64,000 bases of DNA. Source: Afipia sp. GAS231. GTDB taxonomy: Bacteria > Pseudomonadota > Alphaproteobacteria > Rhizobiales > Xanthobacteraceae. The notes beneath the pieces are model-generated. The model worked only from the letters and a program-made list of their open reading frames with translations. It ran no database searches and was not told the origin of the DNA. The DNA is taken from positions 3,348,001-3,412,000 of the forward strand of contig NZ_LT629703.1 of the NCBI RefSeq assembly GCF_900103365.1, read 5' to 3'. Below, piece after piece: positions 25,508 through 33,527 of this stretch. Each line of letters opens with the position of its first letter. Within the stretch, counting starts at the first letter, position 1. The translations under genes were made by a program, and so were the position numbers.

Positions 25508-28297
25508 ATGGACAGCGTCGTCACAGAGACCCGCCCCACGGCGGATGAACGTTTCGATACCGCGCGGATCACCACCGCGGTCGATGCCCTCGCCGAAAAG
25601 CATGCCGGCCGCGAGGACGTGTTTCGCTCGGCGCTGGCGCAATTGCTGAAAACCGAGATGATCGCCGCGCGCGCCACCGCGCAGGCCGTGCTGCTGAAGG
25701 ACCGCCACGGCCGCCGCTGCGCCGAGCGGCTCTGCTTCATGCAGGATGAAATCATCCGCATCCTCTATTCGGCGGCGACGCGTCATCTCTATCGCTCGCA
25801 TATCCCGTCCGGCGCCGAACGCATGGCAGTCGTCGCGACCGGCGGTTACGGCCGCGGCCTGATGGCGCCGGAGTCCGACATCGATCTGCTGTTCATCCTG
25901 CCCTACAAGCAGACTGCCTGGGGCGAGCAGGTCGCGGAAGCCATCCTGTATTGCCTGTGGGACATGGGGTTGAAGGTCGGCCACGCCACGCGCTCGGTCG
26001 ACGAATCGATCCGGCAGGCGCGCGGCGACATGACGATCCGCACCGCGATCCTCGAGACAAGGTTTTTGACCGGCGACCAGCCGCTATACGACGAACTGGT
26101 CGCGCGCTTCGACAAGGACGTGGTGCAGGGTACGGCTTCCGAATTCGTCACCGCCAAACTCGCCGAGCGCGAGGAACGCCATCGCCGCGGCGGCCAGTCG
26201 CGCTATCTGGTCGAGCCCAACGTCAAGGACGGCAAGGGCGGACTGCGCGACCTGCACACGCTGTTCTGGATCGCGAAATATGTCTACCGCGTGCGCGAGA
26301 CCGATGAACTGGTCGAACGCGGCGTGTTCGACGCGCAGGAATACCGCACCTTCCGCCGTTGCGCCGATTTCCTGTGGTCGGTGCGCTGCAACCTGCATTT
26401 CGTGTCCGGCCGCGCCGAGGAGCGGCTGTCGTTCGACATGCAGCGCGAGATCGCGGTCCGGCTCGGCTATACCTCGCATCCCGGCATGCAGGATGTCGAA
26501 CGCTTCATGAAGCACTACTTCCTGATCGCCAAGGACGTCGGCGATCTGACCGCGATCCTGTGCGCCAAGCTCGAAGACGAGCAGGCCAAGCCGGCGCCGG
26601 TGCTGAGCCGGGTGGTGGCGCGGCTGCGGCCGGGCGGCACGACACGGCGGCGGGTGCCCGACAGCGACGACTTCATCATCGATCACAACCGCATCAATCT
26701 CGCCACCCCCGACGTCTTCAAGCACGATCCGGTCAACCTGATCCGGATCTTCCGGCTGGCGCAGAAGAACAGCCTCGCCTTCCATCCCGATGCGATGCGC
26801 ACGGTGACGCGCTCGCTGAAGCTGATCAACACCCAGCTTCGGGAAAATCCGGAAGCCAACCGGCTGTTCATGGAGATTCTGACCTCCGACAACGCCGAGA
26901 GCGTGCTGCGGCGGATGAACGAGACCGGCGTGCTCGGTCATTTCATCCGCGCCTTCGGCAAGATCGTGTCGATGATGCAGTTCAACATGTACCACCACTA
27001 TACGGTGGACGAGCATCTGTTGCGCTGCGTCGGCTTCCTGCAGGAGATCGAGCGCGGCGGCAACGACGAGTTCACCGTCGCCAGCGACCTGTTCCGCAAG
27101 ATCCATCCCGAGCATCGCGCGGTGATCTACATCACCACGCTGCTGCACGACATCGCCAAGGGCCGCCTCGAGGATCACTCGATCGCCGGCGCCAAGGTGG
27201 CGCGGCGGCTGTGCCCGCGGCTCGGCTTCAACGCCGCCGATACCGAATTGATTGCGTGGCTGATCGAGGAACATCTCACGATGTCGACGGTGGCGCAGTC
27301 GCGCGACCTGTCCGACCGCAAGACCATCGAGAATTTCGCCGCCGTGGTGCAGTCGGTCGAGCAGATGAAGCTTTTGACCATTCTCACCACCGCCGACATC
27401 CGCGGTGTCGGCCCCGGCGTCTGGAACGGCTGGAAGGCGCAACTCTTACGCACGCTGTATTACGAGACCGAGCCGGTGCTGACCGGCGGCTTCTCGGAAG
27501 TGAACCGCGCCCAGCGCATTGCGGTGGCGCAATCCGAATTCCGCGCCGCCTTCACCGAATGGCCGGAAGCGGAGCTCAACGCCTATATCAGCAGGCAATA
27601 TCCAGCCTACTGGCTCAAGGTCGAACTGCCGCGCAAGATCCGCCATGCGCGTTTCCTCCGGGCCAGCGAACAGGCCGGCCACAAGCTCGCGATCAATGTC
27701 GGCTTCGACGAGGCGCGCGGCGTCACCGAACTGACGATACTGGCAACCGACCATCCCTGGCTGCTGTCGATCATTGCGGGCGCCTGTGCATCCGCCGGCG
27801 CCAACATCGTCGATGCCCAGATCTACACCACCACCGACGGCCGCGCGCTCGACACCATCGCGATATCAAGGGAATACGACCGCGACGAGGACGAAGGCCG
27901 GCGCGCCACCCGGATCGGCGAGATGATCGAACAGGTGCTCGAAGGCAAATTGCGGCTGCCCGAAGTGGTGGCGCGCAAGGCCGCCAGCCGCGGCAGGGTG
28001 CGTCCGTTCGTGGTGGAACCGGAAGTCACCATCAACAACCAGTGGTCGGACCGTTACACCGTGATCGAGGTCTCCGGCCTCGACCGTCCGGGCCTGCTGT
28101 ATCAGCTCACGACCGCGATCTCGAAGCTCAACCTCAACATCGCCTCCGCGCATGTCGCGACCTTCGGCGAGCGCGCCCGCGACGTGTTCTATGTCACCGA
28201 TTTGTTGGGTGCCCAGATCAACGCGCCGACCCGGCAGGCCGCGATCAAGAGCGCTCTGATTCATCTGCTGTCGAGCGAAGAGAGCGTTGCTGCGTAG
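25508..28297 (+). CDS. glnD: [Protein-PII] uridylyltransferase / uridylyl-removing enzyme
   Basis: Nitrogen sensor that uridylylates PII proteins (GlnB/GlnK) when glutamine is low and de-uridylylates them when it is high. The 929-residue protein has the nucleotidyltransferase motif GGYGRG at about residue 112 with Asp-x-Asp (ESDIDL) at 124-126, the linker helix, an HD domain with His547-Asp548 (LLHDIAKG) and two C-terminal ACT domains starting near residues 735 and 845 that bind glutamine. All catalytic motifs look intact. It is a single-gene unit ending at a family C repeat. Confidence 0.98.
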   Translation: MDSVVTETRPTADERFDTARITTAVDALAEKHAGREDVFRSALAQLLKTEMIAARATAQAVLLKDRHGRRCAERLCFMQDEIIRILYSAATRHLYRSHIPSGAERMAVVATGGYGRGLMAPESDIDLLFILPYKQTAWGEQVAEAILYCLWDMGLKVGHATRSVDESIRQARGDMTIRTAILETRFLTGDQPLYDELVARFDKDVVQGTASEFVTAKLAEREERHRRGGQSRYLVEPNVKDGKGGLRDLHTLFWIAKYVYRVRETDELVERGVFDAQEYRTFRRCADFLWSVRCNLHFVSGRAEERLSFDMQREIAVRLGYTSHPGMQDVERFMKHYFLIAKDVGDLTAILCAKLEDEQAKPAPVLSRVVARLRPGGTTRRRVPDSDDFIIDHNRINLATPDVFKHDPVNLIRIFRLAQKNSLAFHPDAMRTVTRSLKLINTQLRENPEANRLFMEILTSDNAESVLRRMNETGVLGHFIRAFGKIVSMMQFNMYHHYTVDEHLLRCVGFLQEIERGGNDEFTVASDLFRKIHPEHRAVIYITTLLHDIAKGRLEDHSIAGAKVARRLCPRLGFNAADTELIAWLIEEHLTMSTVAQSRDLSDRKTIENFAAVVQSVEQMKLLTILTTADIRGVGPGVWNGWKAQLLRTLYYETEPVLTGGFSEVNRAQRIAVAQSEFRAAFTEWPEAELNAYISRQYPAYWLKVELPRKIRHARFLRASEQAGHKLAINVGFDEARGVTELTILATDHPWLLSIIAGACASAGANIVDAQIYTTTDGRALDTIAISREYDRDEDEGRRATRIGEMIEQVLEGKLRLPEVVARKAASRGRVRPFVVEPEVTINNQWSDRYTVIEVSGLDRPGLLYQLTTAISKLNLNIASAHVATFGERARDVFYVTDLLGAQINAPTRQAAIKSALIHLLSSEESVAA

Positions 28298-28304
28298 TGA
28301 TCTT

Positions 28305-28389
28305 CGTAGGGTGGGTTAGGCGAAGCCGTAACCCACCGATTTGAGCGTGGTGAGAGATGGTGGGTTACGCCTTCGGCTCCCACCCTACG
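28305..28389. repeat. Palindromic intergenic repeat, family C copy 1
   Basis: Starts CGTAGGGTGGGTTAGGCGAAG and ends with CACCCTACG; inner arms GTAACCCACC / GGTGGGTTAC. It lies between the convergent glnD and ogt genes, and its end supplies the ogt stop codon. The second copy is at 32868-32962. Confidence 0.85.
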
Positions 28390-28912
28390 AAAGCGTCACC
28401 CCTTCGTGCTGCAGCAGCCAGCGCTTCCGCTCCAGTCCGCCGCCGTACTTGATCAGCGAACCGTTGGCGCCGATCAGGCGGTGACAGGGCACGACCACGC
28501 TGATCGGATTGGAGCCGTTGGCGTGACCGACGGCGCGGATAGCTTTGGGCAGGCCGATCTTCTTAGCCAGCGCGCCGTAGCTCATCGTGGTGCCCGCCGG
28601 AATCTCCGGCAGCGCTTTCCAGACTTTTTGCTGAAACGGCGTGCCGGCGACGCGCCATTCGATCTGCCGCAGGCGATCGAGGTCGCCCTTGAAATAGCCC
28701 GCCAGTGCGGTCCTGAGATCGCGCGGTGCCCTCGCCTCCTTCAGCACCACTGCACCATATTGCAGCCGCAGCAGTTCCTTCATGCGCGGCTCGTAATCTT
28801 CCCAGTCGAGCGCGCGCAGCACGCCGTCGGCGTCGCTGACCAGCAGCGCCATGCCGATCGGCGTGTCCAGCCGGTCGAGGCCAAAGGTGTCAGGCAGCTT
28901 GGCGCGGGTCAT
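28385..28912 (-). CDS. ogt: Methylated-DNA--protein-cysteine methyltransferase
   Basis: Suicide repair protein that moves the alkyl group of O6-methylguanine to its own cysteine. The 175-residue protein has the helix-turn-helix FQQKVWKALPEIPAGTTMSYGALAKKIG, the Arg finger in KAIRAVGHANGSNP and the active-site Cys143 in VVPCHRLIGANGSL. I start at the ATG at 28912, 7 bp after the thioesterase stop; the TTG extension to 28951 would overlap that gene. The terminal codons and stop lie within a family C repeat. Confidence 0.92.
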   Translation of the reverse strand: MTRAKLPDTFGLDRLDTPIGMALLVSDADGVLRALDWEDYEPRMKELLRLQYGAVVLKEARAPRDLRTALAGYFKGDLDRLRQIEWRVAGTPFQQKVWKALPEIPAGTTMSYGALAKKIGLPKAIRAVGHANGSNPISVVVPCHRLIGANGSLIKYGGGLERKRWLLQHEGVTLS

Positions 28913-28919
28913 ATCCACA

Positions 28920-29450
28920 TCATCCCATATAGCCGGTAGCACGTCCCGCAATTTCCATGGTTGGCGGCTCAGGTTGAAAGATCAGGCACGTCGTCGTGCC
29001 GTGGGCAAGCAGCCGGCCGTTGCGATCGGTGATCCGTCCCTCGGCGGTGCCGACCCGGCGGCCGCTGGTCAGCACGACGCCTTCAGCCCTGATCTCTCCG
29101 GTGTCAGGTGTGATCGGCCGCACCAGCGAAATCTTGAACTCCAGTGTGGTCTGGCTGACACCTGCTGCCAATGTCGACTGAACAGCCAGTCCCATGCAGC
29201 TATCGAGCAGCGTGGCGGCGAGCCCGCCATGCACGGTGCCGGCCGGGTTGAGATGAATGTCCCGCGGCTCCGCGGTGACCACGACGCGCCCGGACGCTGC
29301 TTCCGTGACATCGTAGCCCAGGGTTTGCGCGATGGTGTTGAGCGGCAACGTCCCGTCGGCAAGGCCCTGGACGAATTCGAGGCCCGTCATCTCCTTCTTG
29401 CGATCGTCGCTGACGGTCCCATAGGTTCTGCTGGCGCTGCGGTCTGGCAT
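28920..29450 (-). CDS. PaaI-type hotdog-fold thioesterase
   Basis: A 176-residue acyl-CoA thioesterase-like protein. The hotdog helix and catalytic region read LNPAGTVHGGLAATLLDSCMG, followed by TLEFKISLVRPITPDTGEIRAEG and GRVGTAEGRITDRNGRLLAHGTTTC, the PaaI/YbgC-like layout. The N-terminal 30 residues are polar and variable. It is immediately upstream of ogt (stop to start 7 bp), so they are probably co-transcribed, though no functional link is evident. The acyl-CoA substrate is unknown. Confidence 0.85.
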   Translation of the reverse strand: MPDRSASRTYGTVSDDRKKEMTGLEFVQGLADGTLPLNTIAQTLGYDVTEAASGRVVVTAEPRDIHLNPAGTVHGGLAATLLDSCMGLAVQSTLAAGVSQTTLEFKISLVRPITPDTGEIRAEGVVLTSGRRVGTAEGRITDRNGRLLAHGTTTCLIFQPEPPTMEIAGRATGYMG

Positions 29451-29582
29451 AATTCATTTCCCTGCTGCGATTCGTCGATCGCGCTGATTGATATGTCGCA
29501 GCGAAAATATCCGACTGCGTCAGCACTTTTCCGATGGCGCATGCTAGCGTCCACCCGATTTCCGAAATGGTTGGGGGACCAC

Positions 29583-29945
29583 ATGATCTTTATCGCCAAC
29601 ATCCTGGTCGCGATCGTCGCGGCGCTGCATGTCTATTTCCTGGTTCTGGAGATGTTTCTCTGGACCAAGCCGCTCGGCCTGAAGACATTTCGTAATTCAA
29701 TTGAGAAAGCGACGGAATCGGCGGTGCTGGCCGCCAATCAGGGGCTCTACAACGGCTTCCTCGCCGCCGGGCTGATCTGGGGTCTGATCCATTCCAATCC
29801 GGGCTTCGCGTTCCAGATCAAGACCTTCTTTCTGCTGTGCGTGATCGTCGCCGGCGTTTATGGCGCTGCAACCGTGAGCCGCCGGATTCTCTATGTGCAG
29901 GCCGCGCCTGCGGCGCTGGCGCTGATCCTGCTCTGGCTGGCATAA
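29583..29945 (+). CDS. DUF1304-family membrane protein
   Basis: A 120-residue inner-membrane protein with four hydrophobic helices. Family marks are the N-terminal IANILVAIVAALHVYFLVLEMFLW helix, the LAANQGLYNGFLAAGLIWG segment and GVYGAATVSRRILYVQAAPA, typical of DUF1304. The role is unknown. The ATG at 29583 is the first that begins inside this hydrophobic pattern; the long open frame upstream is the shadow of the thioesterase and ogt genes. Confidence 0.85.
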   Translation: MIFIANILVAIVAALHVYFLVLEMFLWTKPLGLKTFRNSIEKATESAVLAANQGLYNGFLAAGLIWGLIHSNPGFAFQIKTFFLLCVIVAGVYGAATVSRRILYVQAAPAALALILLWLA

Positions 29946-29970
29946 CGGGCCGTCGATTGCCGAGGCATTG

Positions 29971-30078
29971 CCTTGCAATGCCAGAACCGTTCCTCCAAAC
30001 TTCGGGCAACGATGACGTCCGGCCATCCAACGAGACAGCCGGACCAGATCATCGGCCAACAGCATTGGAGGCAACAAA
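29971..30078 (+). promoter_or_regulatory. Leader of first tandem binding-protein gene, conserved with the second copy
   Basis: Contains CCTTGCA 108 bp before the start codon, a CCGTTCC block, and AGATCATCGGC 33 bp before the start. The same blocks in the same order precede the paralogue at 31474-31580. The GGAGG ribosome site is directly upstream of the ATG. Confidence 0.5.
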
Positions 30079-31326
30079 ATGAGAAGCGGAGTTTTTAGTC
30101 TGGTCGGCGGCGCCGCGGTTGCGGTCGCAGGCGCCGCACTTGCGGTCGCATTGTCGGCATCATCAGCCCACGCACAGAAGAAATACGACACCGGCGCGAC
30201 CGATACCGAAATCAAGATCGGCCAGACCGTGCCGTTCTCGGGCGCCTATTCGGTCTATGCCAATATCGGCAAGACGGAGGCTGCCTACCTCAAGATGATC
30301 AACGAACAGGGCGGCATCAACGGCCGCAAGGTCAGCCTGATCCAGTATGACGACGCCTATTCGCCGCCGAAGACGGTCGAGCAAATCCGCAAGCTCGTCG
30401 AAGGCGATGAGGTCCTGTTGACGTTCCAGATCATCGGCACCGCGGCTAACTCGGCCGTGCAGAAATATCTCAACGCCAAGAAGATCCCGCAGCTATTGGC
30501 CTCAACCGGGGCTGCGAAGTTCACCGATCCGAAGAACTTCCCCTGGACCATGGCCTACAACCCCAACTACTTCGTCGAGGGTCGCATCTACGGCAAGTAC
30601 ATTTCGAAGGAGCACCCGAACGCCAAGATCGGCATCCTCTATCAGAACGACGATCTCGGCAAAGACTACATCGCCGGGCTGAAGGCCGGCCTCGGCGACA
30701 AGGCTGCGAAAATGATCGTGGCCGAAGCGTCTTACGAAGTGTCCGATCCCACCATCGACTCACAGGTGCTGAAGATCAAGGACGCCGGCGCGGACCTGTT
30801 CTACAGCGCGTCAACGCCAAAGCAGGCGGCGCAGGCGATCCGCAAGATCCACGAACTCGACTGGCATCCGGTGCATATCATCGACATCAACGCCAGCCCG
30901 GTCAGCGCGACGCTGCAACCCGCCGGCCTCGAAGCCTCCAAGGGCGTGATCAGCGTGCAATACGGCAAGGATCCGGCCGATCCGACCTGGAAGGGCGACC
31001 CTGGTCTGCAGAAATACCTCGACTTCATGACGAAGTATTTCCCCGAAGGCGACAAGATGAACACGGTCAATACCTACGGCTATTCGGCCGCCCAGCTTCT
31101 GGTGCAGATCCTCAAGCAATGCGGCGACGATCTGACCCGCGAGAACATCATGAAGCAGGCAGCCTCGCTGAAGAACGTCGAGCTTGACCTCGCTCTGCCT
31201 GGCCTGAAGATCAACACCGGCCCCGACGATTACCGCGTCAACAAGCAGTTGCAGATGATGAAGTTCAACGGCGAACGCTGGGAACTGTTCGGCCCGATCC
31301 TTGAGGACGCAGGCCCGGCCGGCTAG
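30079..31326 (+). CDS. ABC transporter substrate-binding protein (LivJ type), tandem copy 1
   Basis: A 415-residue periplasmic binding protein with a long signal peptide (residues 1-31, ending SAHAQ), then KKYDTGATDTEIKIGQTVPF, the YDDAYSPPKTVEQIRKLVE segment and a Cys pair position at LKQCGDDLTREN. This is the HAAT/peripla_BP_6 family common in large numbers in Bradyrhizobium. It is strikingly similar along its full length to the next gene, so a recent duplication is likely. No permease or ATPase genes are adjacent, and the ligand is unknown. Confidence 0.9.
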   Translation: MRSGVFSLVGGAAVAVAGAALAVALSASSAHAQKKYDTGATDTEIKIGQTVPFSGAYSVYANIGKTEAAYLKMINEQGGINGRKVSLIQYDDAYSPPKTVEQIRKLVEGDEVLLTFQIIGTAANSAVQKYLNAKKIPQLLASTGAAKFTDPKNFPWTMAYNPNYFVEGRIYGKYISKEHPNAKIGILYQNDDLGKDYIAGLKAGLGDKAAKMIVAEASYEVSDPTIDSQVLKIKDAGADLFYSASTPKQAAQAIRKIHELDWHPVHIIDINASPVSATLQPAGLEASKGVISVQYGKDPADPTWKGDPGLQKYLDFMTKYFPEGDKMNTVNTYGYSAAQLLVQILKQCGDDLTRENIMKQAASLKNVELDLALPGLKINTGPDDYRVNKQLQMMKFNGERWELFGPILEDAGPAG

Positions 31327-31357
31327 CGAGCCGTTCCGACCCGATCAACGAAATGAT

Positions 31358-31398
31358 GGCCGGCGCAGGGTTGCCACCTTGCGTCGGCCAATTCGTTT
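31358..31398 (+). terminator. Probable rho-independent terminator after copy 1
   Basis: Stem GGCCGGCGCAGG / CCTTGCGTCGGCC (one mismatch and one bulge) followed by AATTCGTTTT, 30 bp after the stop. It suggests the two paralogous genes are transcribed separately. Confidence 0.6.
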
Positions 31399-31473
31399 TG
31401 ACGGGTGATGGGCGGTCAGACTTTAGTCTGGCCCTGACGCCCTGAAATCGTTCAACTTTTCAGCACCTCGCCA

Positions 31474-31580
31474 CCTTGCATTGCAGCATCCGTTCCGCCA
31501 GTATCCGCCGCAGCGATGGCACCCGGCTACGACCGGACGAGATCATCGGCACAATCACAGCACATGAGGAAATTAGCGAT
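31474..31580 (+). promoter_or_regulatory. Leader of second tandem binding-protein gene
   Basis: Repeats the CCTTGCA, CCGTTCC and AGATCATCGGC blocks of the leader at 29971-30078 with almost equal distance to the start codon (107 versus 108 bp). A GAGGAAA ribosome site precedes the ATG at 31581. Confidence 0.5.
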
Positions 31581-32807
31581 ATGAGGAAGGGTATTCTCCA
31601 TCTGGTCACCGGCACCGCGCTTGCGATGGCGCTGTCGGTCTCCGCGGCCTCCGCGCAGAAGAAATATGATACCGGCGCGACCGACACCGAGATCAAGATC
31701 GGCCAGACCAATCCATTCTCGGGACCTGCCTCGGCCTACGCGACCATCGGCAAGACCCAGGCCGCCTACATGAAGATGATCAACGATCAGGGCGGCGTGA
31801 ACGGCCGCAAGATCAACTTGATCCAGTATGACGACGCCTACTCGCCGCCGAAAGCCGTCGAGCAGGTGCGCAAGCTGGTCGAGAGCGACGAAGTGCTGCT
31901 CACCTTCCAGCTGCTCGGGACGCCTTCGAACGCCGCGGTCCAGAAGTACCTCAACTCGAAGAAGGTGCCGCAACTGTTCGCCGCCACCGGCGCGTCGAAG
32001 TTCACCGACCCGAAGAACTTCCCATGGACGATGGGCTTCAACCCGAACTACTTCGTCGAGGGCCGCATCTACGGGCAGTACATCATCAAGACCTATCCGA
32101 ATGCCAAGGTCGGCATCCTCTACCAGAACGACGATCTCGGTAAGGACTATCTGAACGGCATCAAGGCCGGCCTCGGCGACAAGGCGGCCGGCATGATCGT
32201 GGCCGAGTCTTCCTACGAAGTCTCCGACCCGACCATCGATTCGCAGATCCTCAAGATCAAGGACAGCGGCGCGGACCTGTTCTTCTCGGCCACGACGCCG
32301 AAGCAGGCGGCGCAGGCGATCAAGAAGATCTCCGAACTCGCCTGGCATCCGGTGCAGATCCTCGACATCAACGCGACCTCGGTCGGCGCCGTGATGAAGC
32401 CGGCCGGGCTTGAGGCCTCCAAGGGCGTGATCAGCGTCAACTATGGCAAGGATCCGCTCGATCCGACCTGGAAGGACGACGCCGGCATGAAGAAGTATTT
32501 CGAATTCATGGCGAAGTATTATCCCGACGGCGACAAGGATTCGAGCTTCAACTCCTACGGCTATTCGACCTCGCAGTTGATGGTCCATGTGCTCAAGATG
32601 TGCGGCGACGACCTGACCCGCGAGAACGTCATGAAACAGGCCACCAGCCTGAAGAACGTCGTGCTCGACCTGGCGCTGCCGGGCATTCTGGCCAACACTT
32701 CGCCGACCGATTATCGCGTCAACAAGCAGTTGCAGATGATGAAGTTCAACGGCGAGCGTTGGGAACTGTTCGGCCCGATCCTCGAGGACGTGGGTCCGGC
32801 CGGCTAG
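31581..32807 (+). CDS. ABC transporter substrate-binding protein (LivJ type), tandem copy 2
   Basis: A 408-residue paralogue of the preceding gene with the same layout: signal peptide of about 24 residues ending SASAQ, KKYDTGATDTEIKIGQTNPF, YDDAYSPPKAVEQVRKLVE and an identical C-terminal stretch around KQLQMMKFNGERWELFGPI. Differences cluster in surface helices and in the ligand-facing segments (for example NPFSGPASAYATIG versus VPFSGAYSVYANIG), which may shift specificity. I use the ATG at 31581, where the signal peptide begins, not the upstream frame. Confidence 0.9.
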   Translation: MRKGILHLVTGTALAMALSVSAASAQKKYDTGATDTEIKIGQTNPFSGPASAYATIGKTQAAYMKMINDQGGVNGRKINLIQYDDAYSPPKAVEQVRKLVESDEVLLTFQLLGTPSNAAVQKYLNSKKVPQLFAATGASKFTDPKNFPWTMGFNPNYFVEGRIYGQYIIKTYPNAKVGILYQNDDLGKDYLNGIKAGLGDKAAGMIVAESSYEVSDPTIDSQILKIKDSGADLFFSATTPKQAAQAIKKISELAWHPVQILDINATSVGAVMKPAGLEASKGVISVNYGKDPLDPTWKDDAGMKKYFEFMAKYYPDGDKDSSFNSYGYSTSQLMVHVLKMCGDDLTRENVMKQATSLKNVVLDLALPGILANTSPTDYRVNKQLQMMKFNGERWELFGPILEDVGPAG

Positions 32808-32831
32808 TAGCGGCTTTCATTGATACGAACG

Positions 32832-32864
32832 ATCGGCGGCCTCTCGGGGCCGCCGATTTGTTTT
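32832..32864 (+). terminator. Rho-independent terminator after copy 2
   Basis: Perfect stem ATCGGCGGCC / GGCCGCCGAT with a 6-base loop, followed by TTGTTTT, 25 bp after the stop codon. Confidence 0.85.
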
Positions 32865-32867
32865 CAC

Positions 32868-32962
32868 CGTAGGGTGGGCAAAGCGAAGCGTGCCCACCAT
32901 TCCTGGCGACGGTTGGACAGATGGTGGGCACGGCGCAAGTGCGCCTTTGCCCACCCTACGCG
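32868..32962. repeat. Palindromic intergenic repeat, family C copy 2
   Basis: Starts CGTAGGGTGGGCAAAGCGAAG and ends TTTGCCCACCCTACG, with inner arms GTGCCCACCA / TGGTGGGCAC. It lies between the terminator at 32864 and the stop of the next minus-strand gene. Confidence 0.85.
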
Positions 32963-32965
32963 TTC

Positions 32966-33391
32966 CTACTTCGGTATCTCCCCAAACGTCTTGCCGACCG
33001 GCAGCACCGCGTGCCGGATCAGGCGGGAATCTTCGACGCCGGCCTGGCGGTGTTTGACCGCTTCCCGGTAGACGGGATCGCGGATCATTTCGGCGAACGC
33101 TGCGACGGACGGATATTCGGCGATGAAGCAATGGTCCCAGCGCTCTTCCTGCGGCCCGATCAGCATTAATTCGAAGCGGCCCTGCCAGACGATCTTGCCG
33201 CCGAGCCGCTCGAACACCGGCCCGCTTTCCCTTCCATAGGCCGCATAGGCTTCCGCGCCCGTCGCCTTGCGGCCGTCGGGATAGGCGGCCTCGGCCCGCA
33301 GCCGGACCAGGTTGAGCATGTGGATCGGTCCCGGCCGGTCATTGGCCTTGAATTGCGCGAAAACTTCCTTGGTCGGATCGATGTGGCCCAT
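32966..33391 (-). CDS. DUF1330 / dimeric alpha-beta barrel protein
   Basis: A 141-residue protein with the ferredoxin-like dimeric barrel pattern: GPIHMLNLVRLRAEAAYPDG, then EAYAAYGRESGPVFERLGGKIVWQGRFELMLIG and WDHCFIAEYPSVAAFAEMIRDPVYREAVKHRQAG. The family has no fixed reaction. The ATG at 33391 has an AAAGGAG ribosome site; the longer open frame upstream is antisense to the PBP gene. Its stop abuts a family C repeat. Confidence 0.8.
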   Translation of the reverse strand: MGHIDPTKEVFAQFKANDRPGPIHMLNLVRLRAEAAYPDGRKATGAEAYAAYGRESGPVFERLGGKIVWQGRFELMLIGPQEERWDHCFIAEYPSVAAFAEMIRDPVYREAVKHRQAGVEDSRLIRHAVLPVGKTFGEIPK

Positions 33392-33527
33392 TCGGCTCTC
33401 CTTTGAAAACGCGCTCTTATTACCACGCGCCGCCGCACCTCCTAATCCCGCGTTAACCTCTCGGTAACCGCCCCTTAAACTGCCGGCGCTAGCGTGCGAC
33501 GGGACCGGTGTGAGCGGCGTTTTGCGT

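Noticed and set aside
26359..28344. 661-codon plus-strand frame inside glnD
   Set aside because: A frame-shifted shadow of glnD; the product is Arg-rich, and all GlnD motifs are in the other frame.
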